This document shows, in pieces, positions 30,701-31,870 of a stretch of 32,181 bases of DNA. The first letter of the stretch is position 1. Every line of letters begins with the position of its first letter. A program made the position numbers and the translations under genes. Location of the stretch: the NCBI RefSeq assembly GCF_000003605.2, contig NW_003120919.1, forward strand, positions 47,863 through 80,043. The letters are read 5' to 3'. The notes beneath the pieces are model-generated. The model searched no databases, had not been told where the DNA came from, and saw nothing but the letters and a program-made list of their open reading frames with translations. The stretch is from Saccoglossus kowalevskii (Eukaryota; Hemichordata; Enteropneusta; Harrimaniidae).

Positions 30701-31460
30701 ATCGTGGTACGAGTTGATGGATGGCAAGAATCTACAGCAGTCTCTGTGGATAAAGTTGGAATAGTCTTCAGACAAATTCAACCAAAACGCAAAACTGCAT
30801 CCAGTATTGTAAGTGAATCTTAATGAACTTACTTTTTAGCTTGCCCTTAATGATCTGAAAGGAAATTCATATTAGTGCAAAATGTCTGTCATCTGGCGTC
30901 CTCGTTGTTGTTGTCCAGTGCATCGACGGAATCATCATAAACTTTTCTTGTGGGCATGATAACTCCAACAATTTTCAGCCAAACGCTATCAAACTAGTAT
31001 ATATGGTCAATTTGTAGGTGTAGTTGACCTATATAGAATTTAAAATACATTTTCCGAAAATTGTATTTTTTTGTGATTTATTATATGAATGTTGGTCATT
31101 ACAAAAGAGTTTGGTTCCAGTCAACTCTTATAACTGTGCTCGTTCATTGCTACAAGTAAGCAAGAATTACAAATAAGTACTAAGTCTTATTATACCATAT
31201 ATAATTTTTTTAGTCGCATATGCATTTATGTAAATGACAGAGGTATAGGTATGTCAGTGATTCAAATTATATGTTATACAATGAGTGTTTTTTTTTATCA
31301 TAGTATTGTGATCTGCCACCTGCACGGGTCGTATTTGATGTAACACTGGAAGGTAGTGCACGTAAAGTTGTAACTGTGAGGTCTTCACTCATGATAATAA
31401 GTCGTGTTCATGTTCCAATGGAATTAAAGATGATACACCCTTCTAACAATGCATCAGCAG
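623..31460 (+). CDS. VPS13D: VPS13D, central part (23 exons, partial at both ends)
   Basis: Intermembrane lipid transfer protein of the VPS13 bridge-like family. The family protein forms a long hydrophobic groove that moves phospholipids between ER, mitochondria and peroxisomes; the D paralogue is needed for mitochondrial size control and clearance. Exons: 623-753, 1085-1238, 1937-3942, 4380-4590, 5276-5552, 6418-6604, 7871-8060, 8954-9396, 9917-9995, 10590-10750, 17936-18161, 18928-19140, 19871-20046, 21130-21228, 22219-22446, 25965-26121, 27105-27292, 27807-28006, 28699-28769, 29606-29807, 30098-30239, 30674-30808, 31304-31460. All introns are GT-AG and every junction keeps phase with no internal stop, giving about 2,010 codons. 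Identity rests on collinear resemblance to vertebrate VPS13D and on a UBA domain, which VPS13A-C lack. By UBA position the segment covers roughly residues 1,000-3,000 of a protein near 4,400 residues. Exons before 623 and after 31460 are outside. Boundaries are read by eye. Confidence 0.95.
754..1084 (+). other. VPS13D intron, nothing else seen
   Basis: A 331-bp intron without recognisable repeat, RNA gene or open frame. Confidence 0.7.
1085..1238 (+). CDS. VPS13D: VPS13D window exon 2
   Basis: Acceptor TTTCACAG, donor GTAG|GTATGT. Phase 0 in, one base out. It encodes a beta-strand-like segment with LNVLLLRGI and KVGTATMTGAHIQA, an alternating hydrophobic pattern typical of VPS13 groove strands. 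The last base pairs with the first two bases of the next exon to make a glycine codon. Confidence 0.9.
1452..1770. repeat. Imperfect tandem repeat, about four units
   Basis: Units begin GGGTAATA or GGGTACCGGTAATATA and end (CC)ATGCTGTTTG; starts fall near 1454, 1496, 1558 and 1624, with unit lengths of about 43-66 bp plus an insertion. Shared core: GGGTAATATA, an ACAAAACA/AGAACAG block, GGTARCC, ATGCTGTTTG. The fourth unit is split by the palindromic element at 1651-1718. Confidence 0.65.
1651..1718. mobile_element. 68-bp palindromic insertion with 14-bp perfect terminal inverted repeats
   Basis: Starts AGCCTGACAAGTTG and ends with its exact complement. Inside is a second perfect hairpin, GATCCCC-A-GGGGATC (1691-1705), and GGCGCC. 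It is GC-rich in an AT-rich intron. It interrupts the fourth unit of a tandem repeat and is flanked by AAACAAGGTA (1642-1651) and AAACAAGCTA (1721-1730), which look like a 10-bp target duplication with one mismatch. Could be a tiny non-autonomous transposon or an inserted structured RNA-like sequence. Confidence 0.55.
1937..3942 (+). CDS. VPS13D: VPS13D window exon 3 (2-kb exon)
   Basis: By far the longest exon (2,006 bp, 668 full codons). Acceptor CCCCTAG at 1930-1936, donor ATCA|GTGAGT. It opens with the module signature GLQVVDLTPEG, repeated as SLMDLTPYGELYRERF in window exon 5, and continues through strand-rich segments broken by Ser/Pro/Thr-rich stretches near 2200-2290, 3200-3350 and 3590-3870. 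Those stretches look like disordered loops outside the groove. The frame stays open for five codons into the intron before TGA at 3958-3960, so intron retention would truncate the protein there. Confidence 0.95.
3943..4379 (+). other. VPS13D intron
   Basis: A 437-bp intron. Only a small perfect hairpin stands out at 4115-4133 (CTAGTAGAA-A-TTCTACTAG). No exon or mobile element recognised. Confidence 0.65.
4380..4590 (+). CDS. VPS13D: VPS13D window exon 4
   Basis: Acceptor TTTTTTACAG, donor CAT|GTAAGT; phase 0 in, one base out. It encodes the conserved NLQTWVVLLTFFGIGTP strand followed by a Ser/Gly/Pro-rich linker (about 30 residues) with no obvious conserved motif. The NLQTWVV..FFGIG pattern is shared with vertebrate VPS13D. 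Confidence 0.93.
4591..5275 (+). other. VPS13D intron with a short local duplication
   Basis: A 685-bp intron. AGCATTTCTA(C/G)TTTGTATGATTGTT occurs at about 4609 and again about 4667, a short direct duplication. An A-run of 15 lies at 5154-5168. Nothing else recognised. Confidence 0.6.
5276..5552 (+). CDS. VPS13D: VPS13D window exon 5
   Basis: Acceptor TTTCACCAG, donor TTCAA|GTACGT; enters with two bases and leaves with two. After an acidic start (DESHDQEEQE) it encodes FDVKVQSLTLILNKPQYELA and then LGRVSLMDLTPYGELYRERF. This is a second copy of the same strand-turn module seen at the start of window exon 3, as expected for the repeating groove units of VPS13 proteins. Confidence 0.95.
5733..5939 (-). 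mobile_element. MITE family A, copy 1 (CACCACCAG ends)
   Basis: About 207 bp with terminal inverted repeats TTTTCACCACCAG...CTGGTGGTGAAAAGGTTT. Internal landmarks in reverse orientation: AGAAGATTGGGACAAAAATAG, TTGGCTCCAAAATTAGG, AGAAATATTGAAGAA. The same landmarks occur inverted at 10261-10493 and 28107-28306. No coding capacity. Confidence 0.7.
6010..6220 (-). repeat. Possible tRNA-derived SINE remnant
   Basis: On the minus strand TAAGTTCAAATCCAAC (about 6191-6206) resembles a pol III box B (GGTTCGAATCC). The segment is richer in G and C than its surroundings. No convincing box A, tail or second copy was found in the window. Confidence 0.25.
6418..6604 (+). CDS. VPS13D: VPS13D window exon 6
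   Basis: Acceptor ACATTGCAG, donor CAAG|GTAAGC; one base in, phase 0 out. It encodes ECDIKVELRMSSVRYIHTHR, a highly conserved groove segment, then a helix-like region. An upstream GTAAAG at 6591 could act as an alternative donor, but using it would leave one base and break phase with window exon 7, so 6604 is preferred. Confidence 0.93.
6722..7335. repeat. 71-bp minisatellite, about 8.7 copies
   Basis: The phrase CTGAAAATACGTAAAAA recurs with its G at 6730, 6801, 6872, 6943, 7014, 7085, 7156, 7227 and 7298, an exact 71-bp spacing with no indels between copies. Unit core: CCTGCATTAAAATTGGG, TGGCTGGGGTAAC, ATGCAGACAAAAATTACA. Divergence is by substitution only; variants cluster (AAGATAAAAAT in copies 4-5; ATATACAGAC in later copies), suggesting spread by neighbouring copy duplication. 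Confidence 0.92.
7336..7870 (+). other. VPS13D intron after the minisatellite
   Basis: Nothing coding is seen. 7336-7560 is less AT-rich and contains a C/T-rich patch; 7660-7860 is very A/T-rich with a short CTGAA repeat at 7771-7790 (CTGAACTGAACTGAACTGAA). Confidence 0.55.
7871..8060 (+). CDS. VPS13D: VPS13D window exon 7
   Basis: Acceptor CTGACACAG, donor CTTG|GTAAGT; phase 0 in, one base out. It encodes AGSPVILFPKSSSSTEVLVA followed by NLGNLTIKNQF. The 'aG.PVI..P.s......lvanLG.l...N' pattern is a VPS13-family hallmark, also present in window exon 3 (2668-2760: TPVVAFPRTPTSSELLVGHL). Confidence 0.95.
8418..8469. repeat. 26-bp direct repeat, two copies
   Basis: ACATATGAATAATTAATATG followed by ATAAAT is repeated back to back. 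Simple AT-rich duplication inside a VPS13D intron. Confidence 0.8.
8518..8885. mobile_element. CpG-containing foldback element next to exon 8
   Basis: The left end (AATAGACCATTTTCCGTTGA, then GAGATCCTGCG) and the complement of the right end (AATAGGTGGTTTTCGTTCAA, then GAGATCTTGCG) match over about 45 bp, an imperfect terminal inverted repeat. The interior has many CG dinucleotides, unlike the surrounding intron. From ATG at 8728 the plus strand is open straight through the right half, the acceptor and exon 8. Confidence 0.6.
8954..9396 (+). CDS. VPS13D: VPS13D window exon 8
   Basis: Acceptor TTGATTTCAG, donor AAG|GTGAGA; two bases in, phase 0 out. The first two thirds encode a Ser/Pro/Gln/Gly-rich linker with a short repeat (GQNQQ/GGQNQQ, about 9150-9240). 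The last third returns to the fold with CLLDVMHIDLVDMYLYSAER and VFPTFIV. The frame is also open upstream of the acceptor back to an ATG at 8728, through an inverted-repeat element, so an alternative 5' end is conceivable but unproven. Confidence 0.92.
9675..9871 (+). mobile_element. MITE family B, copy 1 (TACTGTAAAATA ends)
   Basis: About 197 bp, TACTGTAGATTATTTTCGCTG...AGTATTTTACAGTA. Internal GGAATTAATTTTCGCTGA, GTTGAATGTAAAATATAGGA, ATATTCGCTG and TCAGTGAAAATAAATTCCAA match copy 2 in the same orientation. No coding capacity. Confidence 0.75.
9917..9995 (+). CDS. VPS13D: VPS13D window exon 9
   Basis: Short 79-bp exon with acceptor TACTGTAG and donor ATTG|GTAAGT; phase 0 in, one base out. 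It encodes CMLKLQVERNLN, matching the conserved C.LKLQVERNLD strand of vertebrate VPS13D. Confidence 0.9.
10261..10493 (+). mobile_element. MITE family A, copy 2
   Basis: About 233 bp, AACCTTTTCACTACCAG...CTGGTGGTGAAAAGGT. Internal TATTCTTCAATATTTCT, CCCTAATTTTTGAGCCAACA and TTTTTGTCCCAATCTTCTGA match copies 1 (inverted) and 3. It ends about 100 bp before VPS13D exon 10. Confidence 0.72.
10506..10511 (-). terminator. Nearest candidate poly(A) signal for the TLR (ATTAAA)
   Basis: Going downstream from the TLR stop at 10856 on the minus strand, the first AATAAA or ATTAAA I find is this ATTAAA (TTTAAT on the plus strand). Using it would carry the TLR 3' UTR antisense through all of VPS13D exon 10. 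Confidence 0.3.
10590..10750 (+). CDS. VPS13D: VPS13D window exon 10
   Basis: Acceptor CCCAAACAG, donor CCAG|GTAAGA; two bases in, phase 0 out. It encodes VPNFSINGMLSSIHCSMD and IKGFLDKNLGEPLEEF, both conserved in VPS13D. Its donor lies only 105 bp from the stop codon of the antisense Toll-like receptor gene, so the 3' UTR of that gene may overlap this exon. Confidence 0.95.
10856..13630 (-). CDS. Intronless Toll-like receptor, nested antisense in a VPS13D intron
   Basis: Complete 924-codon reading frame from ATG at 13630 to TGA at 10856, no intron needed. Order: signal peptide (about 1-24), short Cys-containing LRR N-terminal cap, about 20 leucine-rich repeats (for example LERLEFLDLSSTYI, LSTLQYLDLSNNKL, MNKLIRLNLSNNKI), one LRRCT with CDC and two later Cys (about 655-716), one membrane helix (about 717-741), basic stop-transfer, TIR domain (about 772-915). 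TIR box 1 is YDAYITHS, box 2 is RDYIGG (the usual BB-loop Pro is Gly), box 3 is MLFWEKI. A single C-terminal cysteine cap makes it the vertebrate-like, single-cysteine-cluster type. Such receptors sense microbial products at the cell surface or in endosomes and signal through TIR adaptors; ligand unknown. Large TLR families with intronless members are typical of several marine invertebrates. A second ATG at codon 3 is an equally possible start. Confidence 0.95.
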   Translation of the reverse strand: MKMANIVLVCVHLTITCYIATCTSNSCHSDIQDYTLLDCSDKGLTSIPENMPSITTVLNLEDNSITTDGFKFPKLPKLHYLTLAGNPIDDIKRTSFKTIPNLKTLSMYFTEIRHIEEGAFSELKMLQSLTLSNIIIQHIPSKTFQGLERLEFLDLSSTYILESIAVDAFSDLHHLKYLDLHQNALTVIDTAVFQHLSTLQYLDLSNNKLSEIPDNICRYLPTLQTLVLSNNNKLSSFAIRETCANLTNIQLDSTNITIVNQEDFDAVSGHTLDGVSFYQTPLQEIKVGTFAGFQINRFSFGHKNSDFVNVLRGLTDCNMNQLAISGLEDNFPSLSTSTFHVAMETTLGETLQQLTISFNHIKAVEDFAFIAFPNLHELNLTLNHIKTLGKDAFTNLVFLQTLNLKSNFISQIPDGIFDNLRNLRYLNLYDNQLAFLNKGVFDNLLKLQEFVFGGQQVSMIDANPTVFLHLSNLHTISITENIINDELKLPMSSLTKLKRLNFKKISALQNDILHGCENGTSLEDIEADESLWFVDHIPSINDCLLSVKRMSISGVDLMRGWKVCFWDLRPGIYLMQNLEELILSHDQISDLGDNCFELMNKLIRLNLSNNKIQMLRSGLWKGLERLDMLDLRHNAITRIEQSAFQTLPSLKQLYLGDNPFVCDCDLRWFQKQLSTNIWQLRPTEYQNMIYWLQDYQCKLPETLHGTYVTDYKPSDFACSLMAVAGLIAASTMTLFAITVVVLRRYRYCIRYRWFRFKLRYFGYRALEGEDEEYLYDAYITHSEDIQDIDWICDHFMPRLENEFNFRITFRHRDYIGGTNRIENSRESLQRSRHTVFVMTEKILESGIFMFELQFAYQKLIEDKKDLIILVELEEIPNAELPDLLHLLFCSKDKIKWTENEQGQMLFWEKIRHQIQSDNRVDARK
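13631..13711 (-). promoter_or_regulatory. TLR 5' leader with candidate 3' splice site
   Basis: On the minus strand, a good acceptor (pyrimidine-rich tract then CTCTTTACAG, AG ending at 13708) lies 77 bases before the TLR start codon. It would suit a spliced 5' leader joined to a noncoding exon further upstream. This is a pattern match only. Confidence 0.35.
13838..14240 (-). repeat. Dispersed repeat family C, copy 1 (degenerate tandem units)
   Basis: TCTGACTGAGGTC recurs near 13839, 13979 and 14136, giving units of about 141-157 bp. GAACAAATCTGACTGAGGTC followed by CACCT is the complement of the GACCTC...AGATTTGTTCATTT block at 19470 and 20815, so this is an inverted copy of the family described there. 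Confidence 0.6.
14486..14820 (+). repeat. Inverted repeat pair, left arm (in the intron before exon 11)
   Basis: About 335 bp whose complement occurs at 18226-18533. Shared stretches include GTGTGCAAATGATCACAGCT, AATGGGTTCTTTTGATTTT, AAACGTTGGTTGTTAC, TTTGAAATCTGAAGATTGTG and ACATTGGAACATAATTATTT. By eye the identity is high (roughly 85-90%) with small indels. Confidence 0.88.
14821..15820. other. Intron stretch without recognised feature
   Basis: AT-rich with a G/A-rich patch at 15561-15600 and a short duplication CTAGACTACT at 15460-15470. No exon, mobile element or RNA gene recognised apart from the candidate donor at 15467. Confidence 0.55.
15467..15472 (-). promoter_or_regulatory. Candidate minus-strand 5' splice site upstream of the TLR
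   Basis: The minus strand reads CAAG|GTAAGTAG here, a near-perfect donor. Paired with the acceptor at 13708 it would define a 5' UTR intron of about 1.76 kb for the TLR gene. Unsupported by transcripts; it may be chance. Confidence 0.25.
15821..15984. promoter_or_regulatory. Cluster of kappaB, E-box, CRE and CCAAT matches
   Basis: GGGAATTTCC (15821-15830) is a perfect kappaB consensus, CACGTG (15840-15845) an E-box, TGACGTCA (15962-15969) a full palindromic CRE and CCAAT (15980-15984) a CCAAT box. All lie within 165 bp in an otherwise AT-rich intron, about 2.2 kb upstream of the TLR start codon. It could be a TLR promoter/enhancer or a VPS13D intronic enhancer. Single short matches are expected by chance, so the cluster is suggestive only. 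Confidence 0.3.
15985..16670. other. Intron stretch without recognised feature
   Basis: AT-rich intronic sequence. No open frame, repeat or RNA gene recognised. Confidence 0.55.
16671..16882 (+). mobile_element. MITE family B, copy 2
   Basis: About 212 bp, TACTGTGAAATACTTTATTT...AATATTTTACAATA. It shares GCTGGAATTAATTTTCGCTG, TTGAATGTAAAATATAGGAA and CAGTGAAAATAAATTCCAAG with the copy at 9675. It sits in the same intron as the TLR gene. Confidence 0.75.
16883..17935. other. Intron stretch before exon 11
   Basis: About 1 kb of AT-rich sequence. A short open frame at 16968-17162 has no recognisable homology. No repeat with other parts of the window was seen. Confidence 0.55.
17936..18161 (+). 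CDS. VPS13D: VPS13D window exon 11
   Basis: Acceptor TCTATTACAG, donor CAAG|GTGAGT; phase 0 in, one base out. It encodes SMTIDLVNVSVELL, ARIDFIKSKFSYESFSDQSK and VDLVSHAIVAHDTRYQ, closely collinear with vertebrate VPS13D. It follows the 7.2-kb intron that houses the Toll-like receptor gene and lies between two inverted repeat copies. Confidence 0.95.
18226..18533 (-). repeat. Inverted repeat pair, right arm (in the intron after exon 11)
   Basis: About 308 bp, the reverse complement of 14486-14820. It begins 65 bp downstream of the exon 11 donor. The two arms enclose exon 11 and 3.4 kb of sequence in all. Confidence 0.88.
18534..18927 (+). other. VPS13D intron remainder before exon 12
   Basis: TTTTTACTGGTATTTAATTT and ATATTCACTGGGTTC (18665-18740) faintly echo family B but no ends are present. 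Otherwise nothing is seen. Confidence 0.4.
18928..19140 (+). CDS. VPS13D: VPS13D window exon 12
   Basis: Acceptor TCATTCGCAG, donor GAAG|GTACGA; two bases in, one base out. It encodes ELHYRSTQDVTRFTMLLNNM and IFDWLIAVKEFL. The FDWL..V.eFL helix is the recurrent VPS13 module boundary seen in all paralogues. Confidence 0.94.
19158..19565 (+). repeat. Dispersed repeat family C, copy 2
   Basis: Begins TTTTTTAGCTCCGCTGTTGA and ends GCTATCTCAGCCAAGAGGAT then GCTTGTTT. Inside are about two units carrying TTCTTGAAAACTACAATT, GGACAGACCTCTC, AGATTTGTTCATTT and ATGATATCTT. The copy at 20505-20965 is collinear over its whole length. The two copies flank VPS13D exon 13. Confidence 0.75.
19871..20046 (+). 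CDS. VPS13D: VPS13D window exon 13
   Basis: Acceptor TCTTTTACAG, donor CAG|GTAAGG; two bases in, phase 0 out. It encodes a Ser/Lys/Arg-rich, probably disordered linker (SPRKSSMSRSSTPVSVGS) ending in KRAPIPEQ. Phase fit, position and the KR.P.PE end support it, though linker sequence is weakly conserved. Both flanking introns carry copies of the same dispersed repeat. Confidence 0.88.
20505..20965 (+). repeat. Dispersed repeat family C, copy 3, containing the assembly gap
   Basis: TTTTTGGCTCTGCTGTCCAC...GGAGCTATCTCAGCTGAGAG then GCTGCTTGTTT, collinear with copy 2. It contains the 50-N gap. The sequence before the gap (GACCTCTTTCAG) and after it (TTTGTTCATTT) are adjacent, one base apart, in copy 2. 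Confidence 0.75.
20831..20880. other. Assembly gap (50 N)
   Basis: Fifty ambiguous bases inside the tandem repeat copy. From copy 2 the two sides should be separated by a single base, so the true missing length is probably near zero or a whole number of repeat units. Confidence 0.95.
20975..21040. repeat. Possible tRNA-like SINE remnant
   Basis: TGATGGTCAGCACACTCACC followed by a GATTCTGGAGTC block resembles the anticodon-to-T-arm part of a tRNA-derived SINE. No clear box A or tail; treat as a hint only. Confidence 0.2.
21130..21228 (+). CDS. VPS13D: VPS13D window exon 14
   Basis: A 99-bp exon (33 codons, phase 0 both sides). Acceptor TGTTTCACAG, donor TTAAG|GTATGT. It encodes TETEFVVVENMACWDTNAVI, matching the conserved TEFVV.ED..C.DTNA motif of VPS13D. 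Confidence 0.95.
21403..21626 (+). mobile_element. Possible diverged relative of MITE family A
   Basis: Ends are TAACCCTTTGAG and CTCAGAGGGT, a loose terminal inverted repeat. The interior contains TTTAATTTTGGACCAAACAG followed by ACAAAATGA, similar to CCTAATTTTAGAGCCAACAG in family A. Divergence is large, so membership is uncertain. Confidence 0.4.
22219..22446 (+). CDS. VPS13D: VPS13D window exon 15
   Basis: A 76-codon exon, phase 0 both sides. Acceptor TTCATTGTAG, donor TAGAG|GTATGA. It encodes SLEVFSCSLSSEEDTALSII then DPVTVSVELNS; 'EVFSC.L..E.DTALSI.DP' is strongly conserved across VPS13D. The intron that follows contains the 16-bp minisatellite. Confidence 0.95.
22447..23089 (+). other. 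VPS13D intron before the minisatellite
   Basis: About 640 bp. A short degenerate repeat around TTTATCGCATTCGTGT occurs at 22580-22645. No exon or RNA gene recognised. Confidence 0.5.
23090..24332. repeat. 16-bp minisatellite, about 78 copies, AATAAA in nearly every unit
   Basis: Consensus unit TAGAATAAATCCTGTA over 1,243 bp. Variants at the end of the unit fall into classes: CCTGTA (commonest), CCTGAA, CCCAAA, CTTGTA, TTCTGAA and, at the right edge, CATGTA. Only one length change is evident, an extra A near 23295-23300. On the plus strand each unit supplies AATAAA and most also TGTA. On the minus strand all three frames are open (up to 419 codons) because the unit has no stop in any frame, so the long reading frames here are by-products of the repeat. 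Variant blocks recur 11 units (176 bp) apart, showing block duplication. Confidence 0.96.
24333..24867 (+). other. VPS13D intron after the minisatellite
   Basis: AT-rich. A short open frame at 24501-24683 has no recognisable homology and no splice support. No mobile element recognised. Confidence 0.5.
24868..25064. mobile_element. Foldback element with 56-bp inverted arms
   Basis: Arms at 24868-24923 (TACTATCAACACAACAAACC...) and 25009-25064 (...GGTTTGTTGTGTTGATAGTA) are near-perfect complements around an 85-bp loop. Possible non-autonomous DNA transposon; no target duplication identified. Confidence 0.75.
25401..25664. repeat. 132-bp tandem duplication
   Basis: Two copies (25401-25532, 25533-25664) differ at only a few positions, for example GACAATTTGCTTAG versus GACCACTTATTTAG. 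Both hold TTAAAAGTAGTAGGTAACCA and CTGAATGTTGACTTTTTAAG. The low divergence suggests a recent event. Confidence 0.93.
25965..26121 (+). CDS. VPS13D: VPS13D window exon 16
   Basis: Acceptor TTTTTTCAG, donor GATG|GTAAGA; phase 0 in, one base out. It encodes NIRVSYHDIKLFMAILNSLP and KQAIQAVSQDSF, a conserved segment immediately before the UBA exon. Confidence 0.95.
26122..26520 (+). other. VPS13D intron, left part
   Basis: AT-rich intronic sequence, nothing recognised. Confidence 0.6.
26521..26841. mobile_element. hAT-like MITE candidate
   Basis: About 320 bp with ends AATACAGGGTTCAAAGCATT and its imperfect complement ending GACCCTGTAAT. The inner sequence is rich in GAAAAGTCTTTAAATT and GGGAAAGTCTTGGAAAT, a texture common in short hAT-derived repeats. 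No 8-bp target duplication was confirmed. Confidence 0.5.
27105..27292 (+). CDS. VPS13D: VPS13D window exon 17: UBA domain
   Basis: Acceptor GTTGTTTCAG, donor GAG|GTATGT; two bases in, phase 0 out. It encodes one complete ubiquitin-associated domain: ISSLEDVGFERVDCIQALKE then DAAASWLLEN. The VGF loop stands where most UBA domains have MGF, followed by the usual CI.AL helix and the AA.WL helix. In VPS13 proteins a UBA occurs only in the D paralogue, where it binds ubiquitin chains and is needed for mitochondrial clearance. This is the best single marker of gene identity. Confidence 0.96.
27293..27806 (+). other. VPS13D intron
   Basis: A 514-bp intron without recognised repeat or RNA gene. A G-rich run (GGGGTGGGGGTTGG) lies at 27711-27724. 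Confidence 0.6.
27807..28006 (+). CDS. VPS13D: VPS13D window exon 18
   Basis: Acceptor CTCATTTTAG, donor GGAA|GTAAGT; phase 0 in, two bases out. It encodes ICICLIDDCKDCDVPLAEIS and LSGDYYNRYLSGWEPFLEPW. 'GDYYN..LSGWEPF.EPW' is one of the most conserved VPS13 signatures, marking the end of the groove before the adaptor-binding domain. Confidence 0.97.
28107..28306 (+). mobile_element. MITE family A, copy 3
   Basis: About 200 bp, CTTTTTACATCAGAC...GACTGGTGGTGAAAGGTT. It shares TATATTCTTCGATATTTCTG, CCTAATTTTAGAGCCAACAG and TGCAAACTATAAA with copy 2. The 5' end is more diverged than the 3' end. Confidence 0.68.
28360..28564. mobile_element. Possible related inverted-repeat element
   Basis: TACACTGTAAATTGCTT...AAGTTTACAGTA gives loose inverted ends like family B, and the interior contains TCAGTGAAAATCATAAAATT. 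Similarity to family B is limited to the ends and the CAGTGAAAAT block. Confidence 0.4.
28699..28769 (+). CDS. VPS13D: VPS13D window exon 19
   Basis: Small 71-bp exon; acceptor TTGATAG, donor AAAG|GTAAAT. It enters with one base completing the lysine after EPW and leaves with one base. It encodes CKLAWQQQ and GRLVVEIK. The donor +5 position is A rather than G, slightly weak. Confidence 0.88.
28770..29172 (+). other. VPS13D intron, left part
   Basis: AT-rich intronic sequence with no recognised element before the 22-bp repeat. Confidence 0.55.
29173..29238. repeat. 22-bp tandem repeat, three copies
   Basis: GTACGGGTGRTATTTGYAGT followed by GA starts at 29173, 29195 and 29217. Degenerate fragments (GTACGAGACGTAC, GTAGTGAGTACGGGGTG) extend it loosely to about 29140-29295. 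Confidence 0.85.
29606..29807 (+). CDS. VPS13D: VPS13D window exon 20
   Basis: Acceptor TTGTTATCAG, donor CTGG|GTGAGT; two bases in, two bases out. It encodes FNLTSSLIELYRNTKKNW and RRQPFVPYALRNQTGCKLEF. 'PF.PfalrN.TG..l.F' marks the start of the VPS13 adaptor-binding (VAB, SHR-BD) domain, which in known VPS13 proteins recruits organelle adaptors. The insert between the two motifs is much shorter than in vertebrates. Confidence 0.95.
30098..30239 (+). CDS. VPS13D: VPS13D window exon 21
   Basis: Acceptor TAATTGCAG, donor CAGA|GTGAGT; one base in, phase 0 out. It encodes VSEWKEVQPNEELPFVFES and KLRHR, the conserved W.EV..gEe.PF.FE strand pair of the VAB domain. Confidence 0.95.
30529..30620 (+). 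pseudogene. Decayed tandem copy of VPS13D exon 22
   Basis: Aligned without gaps to exon 22 at an offset of 145 bp, the first 67 bases match at about 49 positions; weaker ungapped similarity continues to about 30620. A surviving AG (ATTTAG at 30523-30528) sits where the acceptor would be, and the upstream intron is duplicated too (CATTCAATCTTGT in both). Read in the exon frame it gives HKLRLNQIIIRV against HELKLHQIVVRV, then an in-frame TAG at 30574-30576 where the real exon reads GGA. Best read as a duplicated exon that has lost coding capacity. Confidence 0.75.
30674..30808 (+). CDS. VPS13D: VPS13D window exon 22
   Basis: A 45-codon exon, phase 0 both sides. Acceptor TGGTTACAG, donor TATT|GTAAGT. 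It encodes HELKLHQIVVRVDGWQEST and VSVDKVGIVFR. The V.gW....VSVDKVG.fFR motif is the first repeat signature of the VAB domain. A decayed tandem copy of this exon lies 145 bp upstream. Confidence 0.95.
30809..31303 (+). other. VPS13D intron
   Basis: A 495-bp intron. TGTCTGTCATCTGGCGTCCT and the following GTTGTTGTTGTCC resemble common dispersed repeats of invertebrate genomes but have no clear partner in this window. Confidence 0.5.
31304..31460 (+). CDS. VPS13D: VPS13D window exon 23
   Basis: Acceptor TTTATCATAG, donor GCAG|GTGAGT; phase 0 in, one base out. It encodes ARVVFDVTLEGSARKVVTVR then SSLMIISRVHVPMELKM, the second part of the VAB domain ('EGSARKVITVRS...N....PMEL'). The gene continues beyond the window. 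Confidence 0.95.
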
Positions 31461-31585
31461 GTGAGTCTTCAAACCACTTATAGATGACATATTGTCTGAG
31501 TATAAACACACTAGATTATAGCAAAGTATGCTTGAAAGCAATCTGGTTGTCATGGTAACTGGTGCAAATGATGCAGTTCTGTACT

Positions 31586-31870
31586 GTCTAGGCCATTCAT
31601 CTATTAATTACAACCGTTCATACACAATTCTTCCACCTTTTATCAACCATTCACTATGATTCACTACCATTCATTTACCACACAACCTTCATTCACCGAC
31701 ATTCGTCTACCATTTATCTACCATTGAGCCATTCACTATTATTCACTACCATTCTTCAACCATTTATCTACTATTCATCTACCATACACTACCATTCATA
31801 AACCATTCACTGACATTTTTTTACCATTTATCTACCATTCTGCCATTCACTATTATTCACTACCATTCTG
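31586..31870. repeat. CATTCA/CTACCATT degenerate microsatellite-like array
   Basis: About 285 bp made of variants of ACCATTCA, TTATCTACCATT and CACTATTATTCACTACCATT. The longer phrase GCCATTCACTATTATTCACT occurs at about 31729 and 31843, a period near 114 bp, so short units have been duplicated in blocks. Confidence 0.85.
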
